Shown piece after piece: positions 1 through 9,102 of a stretch of 64,000 bases of DNA (positions are counted from its first letter, which is position 1; each line of letters begins with the position of its first letter). The position numbers and the translations under genes were made by a program. Below the pieces are notes generated by a model, which was not told where the DNA came from, did no database searches, and saw only the letters and a list, made by a program, of their open reading frames with translations. The stretch comes from Brachyspira pilosicoli (lineage in GTDB: Bacteria > Spirochaetota > Brachyspiria > Brachyspirales > Brachyspiraceae), in contig NZ_JAWLPU010000001.1 in the NCBI RefSeq assembly GCF_036997485.1, positions 186,001 to 250,000 on the forward strand. Direction: 5' to 3'.

Positions 1-921
1 AAAAATGTTAGATTAGTTTATAGAAGAACTAAGAGATATATGCCTGCTCACGAAGAAGAATTAAAAGAGGCTTTAGAAGACGGTGTTGAGTTTATGGAAT
101 TACTTGCACCTGTTAAATTAGAAAGCGGCAAACTTTTATGCAAAAAAATGGAATTATCTGACTATGATGAAAAAGGCAGAAGAAACGTTGTTGAAACTAA
201 TGAAACAGTAGAAGTTTCTGCTAACACAGTAATAGCTTCTATAGGTGAACAAATTGAATCTGACTTCTATAAATCTAACGGCATAGATGTTGATGATAAA
301 GGTAAGCCAAAATGCAATGCTAATAATGAATCATCTATCAAAAATGTTTATGTTGCTGGTGATGGATTATACGGAGCTGCTACTATAGTTGAGGCTATAA
401 GAGATGCTAAAGTTGTTGCTGAATCTATTTTAGGTAAAGCAATCGCTCCTGATTTACCTTCTGTTTCTACTGAAGAGATTTCTTACAGCAAAAAAGGTAA
501 CTTAAAAGAAGTATCAAAAGACCCTGAAGCTACAAGATGTTTAAGCTGCGATTATATTTGTGAAAGCTGCACAGAGGTTTGTCCTAACAGAGCAAATGTC
601 TCTATTAAAGTTGAAGGCGGAGCTAAAATATCACAAATTATACACGTTGATTATATGTGTAATGAATGCGGAAACTGTGAAACATTCTGTCCTTATAGTT
701 CTGCTCCTTATAAAGATAAGTTTACATTATTTGCTACTGCAGATGATATGAAAAACTCTAAAAATGACGGCTTCTTGTTTTTAGATAAAGAAGGAAATGC
801 TAAACTTAGAATTGACGGCAAAGAAGAGTCTTATAAGGCTGGAAGTTCTAAAAACTTTAATGGAGTTTATAGCATAGTTGATAGCGTATTTAATAATTAT
901 AAATATTTAATATTAAAATAA
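1..921 (+). CDS. ygfK: YgfK-like putative selenate reductase / oxidoreductase, C-terminal part (5' end outside window)
   Basis: The reading frame is open from base 1, so the gene starts upstream; 306 residues are visible. The visible part begins inside a GltD-like FAD/NAD(P) binding region (the stretch ending in VYVAGDGLYGAATIVEAI is the typical second dinucleotide-site motif). Near the C-terminus it carries two ferredoxin-type cysteine sets, CLSCDYICESC..CP and CNECGNCETFCP, expected to bind two [4Fe-4S] clusters. This order (dinucleotide domain, then two Fe-S clusters) matches the C-terminal half of YgfK, which in Clostridia and E. coli sits beside selenium-dependent molybdenum hydroxylases and is thought to carry electrons for purine or related oxidation. 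The next gene is such a hydroxylase, which supports the call. The substrate is not known from sequence; the name selenate reductase is historical. Confidence 0.8.
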   Translation, partial: KNVRLVYRRTKRYMPAHEEELKEALEDGVEFMELLAPVKLESGKLLCKKMELSDYDEKGRRNVVETNETVEVSANTVIASIGEQIESDFYKSNGIDVDDKGKPKCNANNESSIKNVYVAGDGLYGAATIVEAIRDAKVVAESILGKAIAPDLPSVSTEEISYSKKGNLKEVSKDPEATRCLSCDYICESCTEVCPNRANVSIKVEGGAKISQIIHVDYMCNECGNCETFCPYSSAPYKDKFTLFATADDMKNSKNDGFLFLDKEGNAKLRIDGKEESYKAGSSKNFNGVYSIVDSVFNNYKYLILK

Positions 922-949
922 TTTACTTTATACTAATTGTTGCATAGCG

Positions 950-985
950 AAGGGAATAAAACTATTATTCCCTTTGTTATGTTTA
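950..985 (+). terminator. Hairpin after the ygfK-like gene, probable intercistronic terminator
   Basis: AAGGGAATAA (950-959) and TTATTCCCTT (965-974) form a perfect 10 bp stem with a 5 nt loop, followed by a T-rich but interrupted tract. It lies 28 bases after the ygfK stop and 48 before the xdh start, so it may give partial termination or protect the upstream mRNA. Confidence 0.5.
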
Positions 986-1022
986 TTTTATTAATATATT
1001 ATTAAAATTGGAGGTATCATAT

Positions 1023-3596
1023 ATGGGTGAAAGTGCCAAGATTATAATTAATGGCAAAGAAATGAGCTTTGACTCTGATAGAAAATTAATGGACGTTCTT
1101 AGGAATGATTGTAAATGTAAATCAGTAAAAGACGGCTGCTCTGAAGGAGCTTGCGGAACTTGTACTGTATTAATAGATGGAAAACCTACTAAAGCTTGTA
1201 TACAAACTATAGGAAGACTTCAAGGAAAGAGTGTTCAAACTATAGAAGGATTTACTCAAAGAGAAAAAGATGTTTATTCTCATGCTTTTGCAGTTGCTGG
1301 TGCTGTGCAATGCGGATTCTGTATACCTGGTATGGTGATATGTGCTAAGGGCTTAATTGATAAAAACAATAACCCTACAAGACTTGAAATTGTTGCTGCT
1401 ATAAAAAACAATATTTGCAGATGTACTGGATACAAAAAAATTATTGATGCTATTGAATTAGCAGCTAAAATGATTAGAGAAAATATTGATGTTAAAGAAT
1501 ATAAAGGTAAAGTAAAATTAGGTGACAAAAACATTATAAGAGTGGACGCTAAAGAAAAAGCACTTGGTATTGGTGAATATTGTGATGATGTTGAAATAGA
1601 AGGTATGCTTTATGGTGTTGCGGTTAGAACTAAATACCCAAGAGCTAAAATATTAAAAATAGATATAAGCGAAGCAAAAGCTTTGAAAGGTGTAGTTGAT
1701 GTAATCACTGCTAAAGATTTACCTGGGGCAAAAAAAGTTGGTCATATTTTCCATGACTGGGACGTGCTTATTGGAGAAGGCGAAACTACAAGATTTATTG
1801 CTGACGGTTTAGCTTTGATTGTTGCTGAAGATGAAGCTACTGCTAAAAAAGCAAGAGATTTAGTAAAAATAGAATATGAAGAGTTACCTCTTGTAAGAAA
1901 TCCTCAGGAAGCTATGAAAGAAAACGCTCCTTTAGTTCATGAAGATAGAGAAAGCAATTTACTTACTCATGAAAGATTAGTTAAAGGCAATGCTGATGAA
2001 GTAATAGCTAAATCAAAATATAAAGTTACAAGACATTATGAACTTCCTTGGACAGAGCATGCATTTATGGAAGCAGAAGTTGCTGTTGCTATGCCTTTTA
2101 ATGGAGATGGTATATTTGTATATTCAAGCGATCAAAGTGTTTATGATACAAAAAGAGAAGTAGCTATGGCTTTAGGAATAGACCCTGAAAAGGTTGTAGT
2201 TGAAAATAAATATGTAGGCGGTGGTTTCGGCGGTAAAGAAGATATGAGCGTTCAGCACTATGCTGCTATAATGGCTTATAGAACAAAAAGACCTGTTAAA
2301 TTCAAACTTACAAGACAAGAAAGTATTAACTGGCACCCAAAACGCCACCCTATGAGCATAGATATGACTACTGCCTGCGATGAAAACGGCATACTTACAG
2401 CTATGAAGGCAGTTTTAATAACAGATGCAGGTGCTTATGCTTCATTATCTGGACCTGTACTTCAAAGAGCTTGTACTCATGCTGCCGGTCCTTATAATTA
2501 TCATGTTATAGATATAGAGGGTAAATCTTTCTACACTAATAACCCTCCTACTGGACCATTTAGAGGTTTTGGTGTTCCTCAATCTTGTTTTGCTACGGAG
2601 ATGAACATAAACTTGCTTGCTGAGATGTGCGGTTTAGACCCTTGGGAGATAAGATACAGAAATGCTATTCGTCCTGGTCAGGTGCTTCCTAATTATCAAA
2701 TAGCTGATGATTCTACTGGTCTTGTTGAAACATTAGAGGCTGTTAAAGATATATTCTACAACAACAAATATGTAGGTATAGCTTGTTCTTTGAAAAACTC
2801 TGGTGTTGGTGTTGGGCTTCCTGATACTGGAAGAGTTCGTTTAGTTGTAAAAGATTCAAAAGTTAATGTATATTCTGCTGCTTCTTGTATTGGACAGGGT
2901 ATTGCTACTGTGCTTTATCAAATAGCAGGTGAAACTCTCAATTTGAATGATGATGAGATAATAGTTCATCAGCCTAATACTGCAACTTCTCCAGATTCTG
3001 GTACTACTTCGGGTTCAAGACAAACACTTATTACAGGTGAAGCTTGTAAGAGAGCTTGTGAAGACCTTAAAAAAGATTTAGATTCCGGCAAAACTTTAAA
3101 AGACTTGGAAGGAAAAGAGTATTACGGAGAATGGCTCACAATAACTGACAAAATGGGAGTAGATAAACCTCACCCTGTTTCTCACGTGGCTTATAGTTAT
3201 GCTACTCAAGTATGTATACTTAATGAAGATGGTACAATACAAAAGGTAGTTGCTGCTCATGATATAGGAAAAGCAATTAACCCTATAGCTTTAGAAGGAC
3301 AAATTGAAGGCGGTGTTGTTATGTCTTTGGGCTATGCTTTAACAGAGAAATTCCCGCTTGAAAATTGTGTACCTAAAGTAAAATTTGGTACTTTGGGATT
3401 ATTTAGAGCTGACAAGACTCCTGATGTTGAATCTATTATTATAGAAAAAGAAGGGGTTCCTTATGGTTATGGTGCTACTGGTATAGGAGAGATTTCAAGT
3501 ATACCTACTGCTCCTGCTGTTGCTTTGGCATATTATAAATTTAACGGCGAGTTCCAAACAGAATTGCCGCTTAAAAATACTCCTTATTCAAGATAA
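1023..3596 (+). CDS. xdh: Selenium-dependent xanthine dehydrogenase family molybdenum hydroxylase
   Basis: 857 residues from ATG 1023, which follows GGAGG (1010-1014) by 8 bases. An in-frame TTG at 1008 overlaps this ribosome binding site and is not the start. The N-terminus is a plant-type [2Fe-2S] domain (Cys39, 44, 47, 59), then a second [2Fe-2S] domain (Cys97, 100 and CRC at 132-134). The remainder is the large molybdopterin subunit, with GGGFGGKED, GPFRGFG, a GQG motif in the cofactor loop and a C-terminal GIGE holding the expected catalytic Glu. There is no FAD domain, so electrons must leave through another protein, plausibly the YgfK-like neighbour. The single-chain layout and the YqeB-type gene directly downstream place it in the Se-dependent hydroxylase group. 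In that group selenium is a labile ligand, not selenocysteine. Xanthine as substrate is inferred from the family. Confidence 0.85.
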   Translation: MGESAKIIINGKEMSFDSDRKLMDVLRNDCKCKSVKDGCSEGACGTCTVLIDGKPTKACIQTIGRLQGKSVQTIEGFTQREKDVYSHAFAVAGAVQCGFCIPGMVICAKGLIDKNNNPTRLEIVAAIKNNICRCTGYKKIIDAIELAAKMIRENIDVKEYKGKVKLGDKNIIRVDAKEKALGIGEYCDDVEIEGMLYGVAVRTKYPRAKILKIDISEAKALKGVVDVITAKDLPGAKKVGHIFHDWDVLIGEGETTRFIADGLALIVAEDEATAKKARDLVKIEYEELPLVRNPQEAMKENAPLVHEDRESNLLTHERLVKGNADEVIAKSKYKVTRHYELPWTEHAFMEAEVAVAMPFNGDGIFVYSSDQSVYDTKREVAMALGIDPEKVVVENKYVGGGFGGKEDMSVQHYAAIMAYRTKRPVKFKLTRQESINWHPKRHPMSIDMTTACDENGILTAMKAVLITDAGAYASLSGPVLQRACTHAAGPYNYHVIDIEGKSFYTNNPPTGPFRGFGVPQSCFATEMNINLLAEMCGLDPWEIRYRNAIRPGQVLPNYQIADDSTGLVETLEAVKDIFYNNKYVGIACSLKNSGVGVGLPDTGRVRLVVKDSKVNVYSAASCIGQGIATVLYQIAGETLNLNDDEIIVHQPNTATSPDSGTTSGSRQTLITGEACKRACEDLKKDLDSGKTLKDLEGKEYYGEWLTITDKMGVDKPHPVSHVAYSYATQVCILNEDGTIQKVVAAHDIGKAINPIALEGQIEGGVVMSLGYALTEKFPLENCVPKVKFGTLGLFRADKTPDVESIIIEKEGVPYGYGATGIGEISSIPTAPAVALAYYKFNGEFQTELPLKNTPYSR

Positions 3597-3599
3597 TTT

Positions 3600-4424
3600 A
3601 TGAGTTTAATTAATAATGAACTTGTAATTGTAAGAGGAGCTGGTGATTTAGCTACTGGTGTTGTGTACTCTTTATATAAGGCCCATTTCAAAGTTATTAT
3701 ATTAGAGACGCAGCACCCCTCTGCTATAAGAAGAAAGGTTGCATTATCTGAAGCTGTTTATGATGGTAAAACAAAAGTTGAAGATATTGAAGCTGTACTT
3801 GTAAAAAACTATGAAGAGGCTCTTAATACAATTACAGATTATAAAGAAATTCCTATTCTTATTGACACTAACTGTGAAATATTAAATCATATAAAACCAA
3901 CATTTTTAATTGATGCTATAATCGCTAAAAAAAATCTCGGTACTAACAAATCTATGGCAAAATATACTATAGCATTAGGACCTGGTTTTACTGCTGGTAA
4001 AGACTGCGATATTGTTATAGAGACTATGAGAGGGCATAATCTCGGAAGAATGTATTTAGAAGGCGAAGCAATACCAAACACAGGAATACCTGGAAACATT
4101 GGAGGCAAAGAATCTGAAAGAGTAATACATGCAAGCTCTGACGGCATTATTGAAAACATAAAAAACATAGGTGATTTTGTAAGAGAAAAAGAAGTTATAG
4201 CATACATAAACAACGATAACAAGAAAATAGAAGTAATAGCACCTTTTGAAGGGCTTTTGCGAGGCATTATAAGAGATGGTTTTAAAGTACATAAGGGATT
4301 AAAAATAGCAGATATTGACCCAAGAAAATCAGAATATAATAATTGCTTTACAATTTCAGACAAGGCAAGGAACTTGGGAGGAGCTGTACTTACTGCTATG
4401 ATGTGTTTATATAAAAACAATTAA
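3600..4424 (+). CDS. yqeB: YqeB/EF2563-family selenium-dependent molybdenum hydroxylase maturation protein
   Basis: 274 residues. The N-terminal VIVRGAGDLATGVVYSLY and the following ETQHPSAIRRKVALSEAV are typical of the EF2563 (YqeB) family, always found with Se-dependent Mo hydroxylases. A Rossmann-like start is followed by a beta-rich C-terminal half resembling a biotinyl/lipoyl fold (GDFVREKEVIAYI). The start lies 3 bases after the xdh stop and has no good Shine-Dalgarno of its own, so translation is probably coupled to xdh. It is thought to help install selenium in the molybdenum cofactor of the hydroxylase; the reaction is not established. Confidence 0.82.
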   Translation: MSLINNELVIVRGAGDLATGVVYSLYKAHFKVIILETQHPSAIRRKVALSEAVYDGKTKVEDIEAVLVKNYEEALNTITDYKEIPILIDTNCEILNHIKPTFLIDAIIAKKNLGTNKSMAKYTIALGPGFTAGKDCDIVIETMRGHNLGRMYLEGEAIPNTGIPGNIGGKESERVIHASSDGIIENIKNIGDFVREKEVIAYINNDNKKIEVIAPFEGLLRGIIRDGFKVHKGLKIADIDPRKSEYNNCFTISDKARNLGGAVLTAMMCLYKNN

Positions 4425-4927
4425 TTTCAAATTATAGATTTTTTTATTAAATTAAAAAATTTTGTATATTTTTTATTGTTCTTTTTCCCGCGTACGAGCT
4501 GTACCACCTTGCCGCACGGTAATGTTATGCTTTAATTATAACTTCTTAGAAGTGCGGGGGAATGCCTTTTAATGTACAATTAAATTATAAAATTTATAAT
4601 AAAAATGCAGCCTTTTTGCTTCTTTGTGGCAATACCGAAGGCACTTCCTGCGGTCGCAAAAGAAGTAGGGTGCTACTCTACGGGCACGCTTCGCAGGGGG
4701 GCAAAGCCACCATAAATATTTAACAAAAAAAAATTAAAAATTTTCAGTATAAAAATAACTATATTTTAGAATATAATTTTTTATTCAACTTTTCCCGCCT
4801 TCGCTCTGCAGACTTCGTCAAACTTTTCGCCATTCGGGTACGCTTCGCATGGGGTAAAGCCTCTACAAATAATCAAAATATAAAAACTAGTCTGATAAAA
4901 TACAAACCTTTAGTATATAAATAATTT
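4425..4927. repeat. 503-base intergenic stretch holding two copies of a dispersed GC-rich repeat
   Basis: No gene is visible. GC-rich blocks stand out from the AT-rich background: 4482-4560 (with CCGCAC pairing to GTGCGG 40 bases on), 4602-4711, and 4777-4863. The second runs from ATGCAG and TTTTTGCTTCTTT through AAAAGAAG to ACGCTTCGCAGGGGGG. The third opens with TTATTCAACTTTTCCCGC and ends with TACGCTTCGCATGGGG. The same words recur at 14567-14740, 43559-43647 (minus) and 49041-49109 (minus). Copies sit at gene ends and have no ORF of their own. Confidence 0.75.
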
Positions 4928-5817
4928 TTAAATAATAATATCATATATATTTCTTGTTTCTAATACTTTTACTCCAACCTCATATTCACGCATATATTTA
5001 GCAAGCTTATATCCGTTTATAAGAATTATTTTTATGTCTTTTAATTCCTCTACAACATTCTTTGCTTGAGGTGTATAATCTGAAGTTGTAATAAAAATTC
5101 CTCTGCTTATGCCATTAACATTTTTAAGACCATGTGCAAATTTCGTTATTTCTGTGTCATTAACTTTATTATTTTCTTTGTAGCATTTACATTGTACACC
5201 CACTATATCAAAACCAAATTTATCCATAGTAAGCGTGCCGTCAATTCCTCTATCTCCGCTTCCGCCTGTTCTATACTTTTTACCATAGCCCATTTTTTCA
5301 AGCAAATCTAAACATATATTTTCAAACCTTGTACCCTTATCAACACTGCTCTCCCCCATTAGCTGCAATCTATCTAATACATCTTTTTCTACGCCCTCAT
5401 AATATTCTTCAATACTCTTTTCAACCTCGCTTCTGTTTTCATCTTCTTCTATGTCATCACTATCATCATCATTATTATGGCTTTTGCTGTTTTCTAAATA
5501 TGGAGTTTTTTCTTTTAGTGTTTTGAAATCAAAGTTTGGATTTTCTTCATAGAACTTTTTTCCGAAATCAGTAATTATATATTTGCCTCTATCTACATTT
5601 TCTAAAAGTTCTGCTTTTTTAAATAAAATAAAGACCAATGCACTCTATCTTTAAATTTATAATTTCCATTTTTATGTAATAAATTAAAATCTTCATCTGA
5701 AGTATTAGTATAATCTTTTACAATATTAAAAATATAGTTTATATTAATAGGTTCTGTTGCATTATACAAACATTTAAGAACATATTTATCATAATCTCTG
5801 TACTTCAAAAGTGCCAT
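4928..5817 (-). pseudogene. mrr: Mrr-type restriction endonuclease, broken by a single-base frameshift
   Basis: Two overlapping frames make up one Mrr protein. The N-terminal winged-helix part (ATG 5817, with CGGAG upstream) runs to RVHWSLFYLKK and then stops in the wrong frame. The second frame resumes exactly at KKAELLENVDRGKY. The switch is at a run of six T (5615-5620; A on the coding strand); seven would restore the frame. The downstream part has an acidic linker and the Mrr catalytic domain, a PD-(D/E)XK fold with GDRGIDG and VQCK. Such enzymes cut methylated DNA. The break may be a true inactivation, a slippage switch or a sequencing error. It stands alone, with no modification gene adjacent; an orphan methylase lies about 6 kb away. 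Confidence 0.8.
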
Positions 5818-5995
5818 AATATATACTCCGAAAGCATTATTAAAAAATCATACTTCAATAATCTCTTTTTTACAAGAAAATAATTTTTTTAACAAAACAT
5901 CAAAAACATAGTATTTATTTTTTCCACTAACAAATTTATTTTTTCTACATAAATGATATAATTAATTATTAAATAAGAAAGGACTTATTATTAAT

Positions 5996-6817
5996 ATGCT
6001 TGCAGATTATCATGTACATACAGAGTTTAGTGATGATTCTAACTATCCATTAGAAGATGTTATAAAAGATGCTATCAAACTAAACATAAATGATATTTGC
6101 ATCACAGACCATGTAGACTATGGCATAAAAAAAGATTGGGATGAAATAGAAATAAAAGATAAAGATACAATTACAAATGTTAATTATCCAAAATATATAG
6201 AAGATATTAACAAAATGAAAGAAAAATATTCAAAACAAATTGATATAAAAACAGGGCTTGAATGCGGAATACAAACCTCTACTATTCAAAAATACGAAGA
6301 ACTATTAAAAAAATATTATTTTGATTTTATTATATTTTCTGTTCATCAGGTAGACAATAAAGAATTTTGGACACAGGACTTTCAAAAAAATAAAACACAA
6401 AAAGAATATAATGAAGCATATTATAAAGAAATACTTGAAGTTGTAAAAAAATTTAAAAACTATTCTGTATTAGGACATTTAGATTTAATTATTCGCTATG
6501 ACAAAAAAGGAATATATCCATTTGAAAAAGTAAAACCCATCGTAGAAGAAATACTAAAAATAGTGATAGAAGACGGCAAAGGAATAGAATTAAATACCTC
6601 TTATACAAGATATGGATTAAAAGACACAACCCCTTCTCTTGATATATTAAAACTCTATCATAAATTAGGTGGAAATATTATAACTATAGGAAGCGACAGC
6701 CATCAGCCTTCTCATTTAGGTTTTAATATTAATGAGGCAAAAGATATATTAAAAAATATAGGATTTAAACAATTTTGCACTTACAGTAAAATGATACCTG
6801 CCTTTCATGATTTATAA
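5996..6817 (+). CDS. PHP-domain histidinol-phosphatase-type phosphoesterase
   Basis: 273 residues, close to the usual length of HisK/HisJ-type enzymes. Metal-binding motifs of the PHP fold are clear: DYHVHTEFSDD at the N-terminus, ITDHVDYG near residue 40, a conserved Glu in GLECGIQ, FSVHQVD, GHLDLI, and GSDSHQPSHLG near the C-terminus. The family removes phosphate from L-histidinol phosphate, but related PHP proteins act on other phosphoesters. No histidine-biosynthesis gene is adjacent, so the substrate is not certain. An AAAGGA lies 13 bases before the ATG. Confidence 0.72.
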   Translation: MLADYHVHTEFSDDSNYPLEDVIKDAIKLNINDICITDHVDYGIKKDWDEIEIKDKDTITNVNYPKYIEDINKMKEKYSKQIDIKTGLECGIQTSTIQKYEELLKKYYFDFIIFSVHQVDNKEFWTQDFQKNKTQKEYNEAYYKEILEVVKKFKNYSVLGHLDLIIRYDKKGIYPFEKVKPIVEEILKIVIEDGKGIELNTSYTRYGLKDTTPSLDILKLYHKLGGNIITIGSDSHQPSHLGFNINEAKDILKNIGFKQFCTYSKMIPAFHDL

Positions 6818-6853
6818 AAAACTATACGTTTTAATTTACAGCTTTCAATAAAA

Positions 6854-6881
6854 TTGACAAAGCGTATAATACTGTTATAAT
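6854..6881 (+). promoter_or_regulatory. Sigma-70-type promoter of tRNA-Thr
   Basis: TTGACA at 6854-6859 and TATAAT at 6876-6881 are separated by 16 bases. Transcription would begin a few bases before the tRNA 5' end at 6894. Confidence 0.75.
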
Positions 6882-6893
6882 TATAAAAATAAT

Positions 6894-6966
<73 letters not shown>

Positions 6967-7033
6967 TTTTTAATATTTGTAAATTAGTAAAATATTTTTT
7001 GAAATAATAATTAATTAATTTGTTTATCATAAA

Positions 7034-7987
7034 ATGAAAGAATTTGAACTTATAGAAAAAATAAAACAATTATCAGACAATTTCAATAAAACATCAAACA
7101 TTAATATTGGCGATGACTGCGCTGTATTAAAAAATATTAGTGATAAAAAAGATATTCTTGTAACAACAGATATATTAGTCGAAAATATACATTTTAGTCT
7201 TAAATATTATTCTTTTTATGATGTTGGATGCAAATCTGCACAGGTTAATATTAGTGATATTATATGTAAAGGTGCTTTTCCTAAGAGTGCGTTTGTATCA
7301 TTATCTATACCCAAAAATATTACAGAAGAAAATATTTTACAATGGTATAAAGGTTTTTTGGAAGCATGCAAACCATATAACATAGAGATTTCAGGAGGAG
7401 ATACAACTAGTTCAAATAATGATTTTTTTATATCTATAACATTAATCGGTGAAATAGAAAAAAACAAAGCAATACTTAGAAGCACAGCAAAAGAGAATGA
7501 CAATATTTATGTTTTAGGAATTGTTGGAGAAAGCGACTTAGGATTAAAAAAATTATTATCTGGAAAATACAGCTATGATGATGAAAGTGTAAAAACTCAT
7601 TTAAGACCAAAACTTTTTTTTAATGAGTGGCAAGATATAATAAAAAAATACAAAATAAACTCTTCTATAGATATTAGTGATGGACTCTTACAAGACTTAT
7701 CTCATATAGCAGAGAAGTCTAATTTGTATGCTAAGGTATTTGAAGATTCTAATTGGCAAAAGGTTAATAGATTTTTTAATGATAATAACAAAGAAGTATT
7801 AAACTCAATACTCACAGGCGGTGAAGATTATGCTGTATTATTTACAACTCAGGAAAATATAGAAGAAAAAGATAATCTTATAAAAATAGGAAAAATGACA
7901 TCATTAAATCAAGAAAATAGAGTTTTGTTTATAGATAAAAATAATAAAGCAATAAATTTTAAATATAAAGGATACAATCATATTTAA
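7034..7987 (+). CDS. thiL: Thiamine-monophosphate kinase
   Basis: 317 residues, normal length for ThiL, which phosphorylates thiamine monophosphate to the pyrophosphate cofactor using ATP. AIRS-like motifs are present: INIGDDCAVL for Mg-ATP, VTTDILVENIHF, the basic NISDIICKGAFPKS, EISGGDTTSSN, SIDISDGLLQDL and LTGGEDYAVLF. It stands alone 67 bases after the tRNA, and its end overlaps by 4 bases the end of a convergent glycosyltransferase gene. No other thiamine genes are in the window. Confidence 0.9.
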   Translation: MKEFELIEKIKQLSDNFNKTSNINIGDDCAVLKNISDKKDILVTTDILVENIHFSLKYYSFYDVGCKSAQVNISDIICKGAFPKSAFVSLSIPKNITEENILQWYKGFLEACKPYNIEISGGDTTSSNNDFFISITLIGEIEKNKAILRSTAKENDNIYVLGIVGESDLGLKKLLSGKYSYDDESVKTHLRPKLFFNEWQDIIKKYKINSSIDISDGLLQDLSHIAEKSNLYAKVFEDSNWQKVNRFFNDNNKEVLNSILTGGEDYAVLFTTQENIEEKDNLIKIGKMTSLNQENRVLFIDKNNKAINFKYKGYNHI

Positions 7988-9090
7988 AACTTACTATCAG
8001 CAATTTTATCTAAAGCATATTTTTTATATTTTTCTCTAAGTGTAATAGAAGGTATCCACCAAGCAATAGAAAACACTTTTTTCTTTATAGATTCTATTTT
8101 TTCTTTGTAAATATTATAATCATCATAAGTTTTCATTACATAAACATTATACGAATAAAAAGCATGTTTTTTTCTGTCTATTTCAACATCAAGTCTTTTC
8201 ATTAGATTATGACAAAGTTTATAGAACTCATCTTTATTATCTGCTTTATAATTATTAAAAGTGTGAAGCAAAGAAAAGAAATTATGATAATTACAATCTA
8301 TTAAAAGTTCTTTTTTATTTTCTTTATAGTAATTAAAAATATTTTCAAATACTTCCAATATTGCTAAAGGCATATTTTTTGTATGTGCAATATTTCCTAT
8401 CAAAGAAGTGCTTCTTTGTAAATAATAATATTTGGAATTGTTATTGTAACACATTTTTGGATTATAAACTAAAAATCTATAAAACATATCTACATCTTCA
8501 GCAAGTCTATATTTAGAATATAGTAATTTATATTTAGTTAAAAAAGATTTATTATACAATTTATTCCAAGCAACAACCAAAGGATATTCCGGTGTATTTT
8601 CTTTTTCTGGAGTATTAACATTAAAATTACTAATGCCTTCAATATAAGAGTTTTTAAATTGCTTCTTCCAAATATTTAATCTATTGTGATAATAAGGCTT
8701 TATATTATTAGCAGTTTCATTAACAGTATATATATTATTTGTAAAAACTATGTCAGCATCATTCTGTAAAGCAGTATTATATAACTCTTCAATAAAGTTC
8801 TCAGATACAAAATCATCAGAATCTATAAATGAAACATAATCAGCTCTGCTTTCTAATAAACCGCTATTTCTTGCAAAACCTAAACCTTGATTTTCTTTGT
8901 GATTAATAAGTTTTATTCTGCTATCTTTATTTATATATTCTCTAATAATGCTTTCACAGCTATCTGTAGAGCAATCATTTACACAAATTATTTCTATATC
9001 TTTTAATGTTTGATTAATAACACTATCCAAACATTTTTTTAAATATTTTTCAACATTATAAATTGGTAAAACCACAGAAACTTTAGGCAT
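7984..9090 (-). CDS. Family 2 glycosyltransferase
   Basis: 368 residues. The N-terminal GT-A domain shows VSVVLPIYNVEKYLKKCL, VNDCSTDSC and the metal-binding DxD in SFIDSDDF; the C-terminal third is helical and lacks membrane segments. AGGAG precedes the ATG by 9 bases. The gene starts 12 bases after the stop of pepT, so the two are probably co-transcribed. It likely adds a sugar to lipooligosaccharide, glycolipid or glycoprotein; donor and acceptor cannot be told from sequence. Confidence 0.82.
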   Translation of the reverse strand: MPKVSVVLPIYNVEKYLKKCLDSVINQTLKDIEIICVNDCSTDSCESIIREYINKDSRIKLINHKENQGLGFARNSGLLESRADYVSFIDSDDFVSENFIEELYNTALQNDADIVFTNNIYTVNETANNIKPYYHNRLNIWKKQFKNSYIEGISNFNVNTPEKENTPEYPLVVAWNKLYNKSFLTKYKLLYSKYRLAEDVDMFYRFLVYNPKMCYNNNSKYYYLQRSTSLIGNIAHTKNMPLAILEVFENIFNYYKENKKELLIDCNYHNFFSLLHTFNNYKADNKDEFYKLCHNLMKRLDVEIDRKKHAFYSYNVYVMKTYDDYNIYKEKIESIKKKVFSIAWWIPSITLREKYKKYALDKIADSKF

Positions 9091-9102
9091 TATAAATATC
9101 TC

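Noticed and set aside
1008-1022. TTG start for xdh at 1008
   Set aside because: It overlaps the GGAGG that serves ATG 1023.
4485-4530. Minus-strand AAGGTGGTAC followed by CGTACGCGGG, reminiscent of a T-box
   Set aside because: The T-box core is not complete, no specifier loop or terminator is present, and no minus-strand gene lies downstream.
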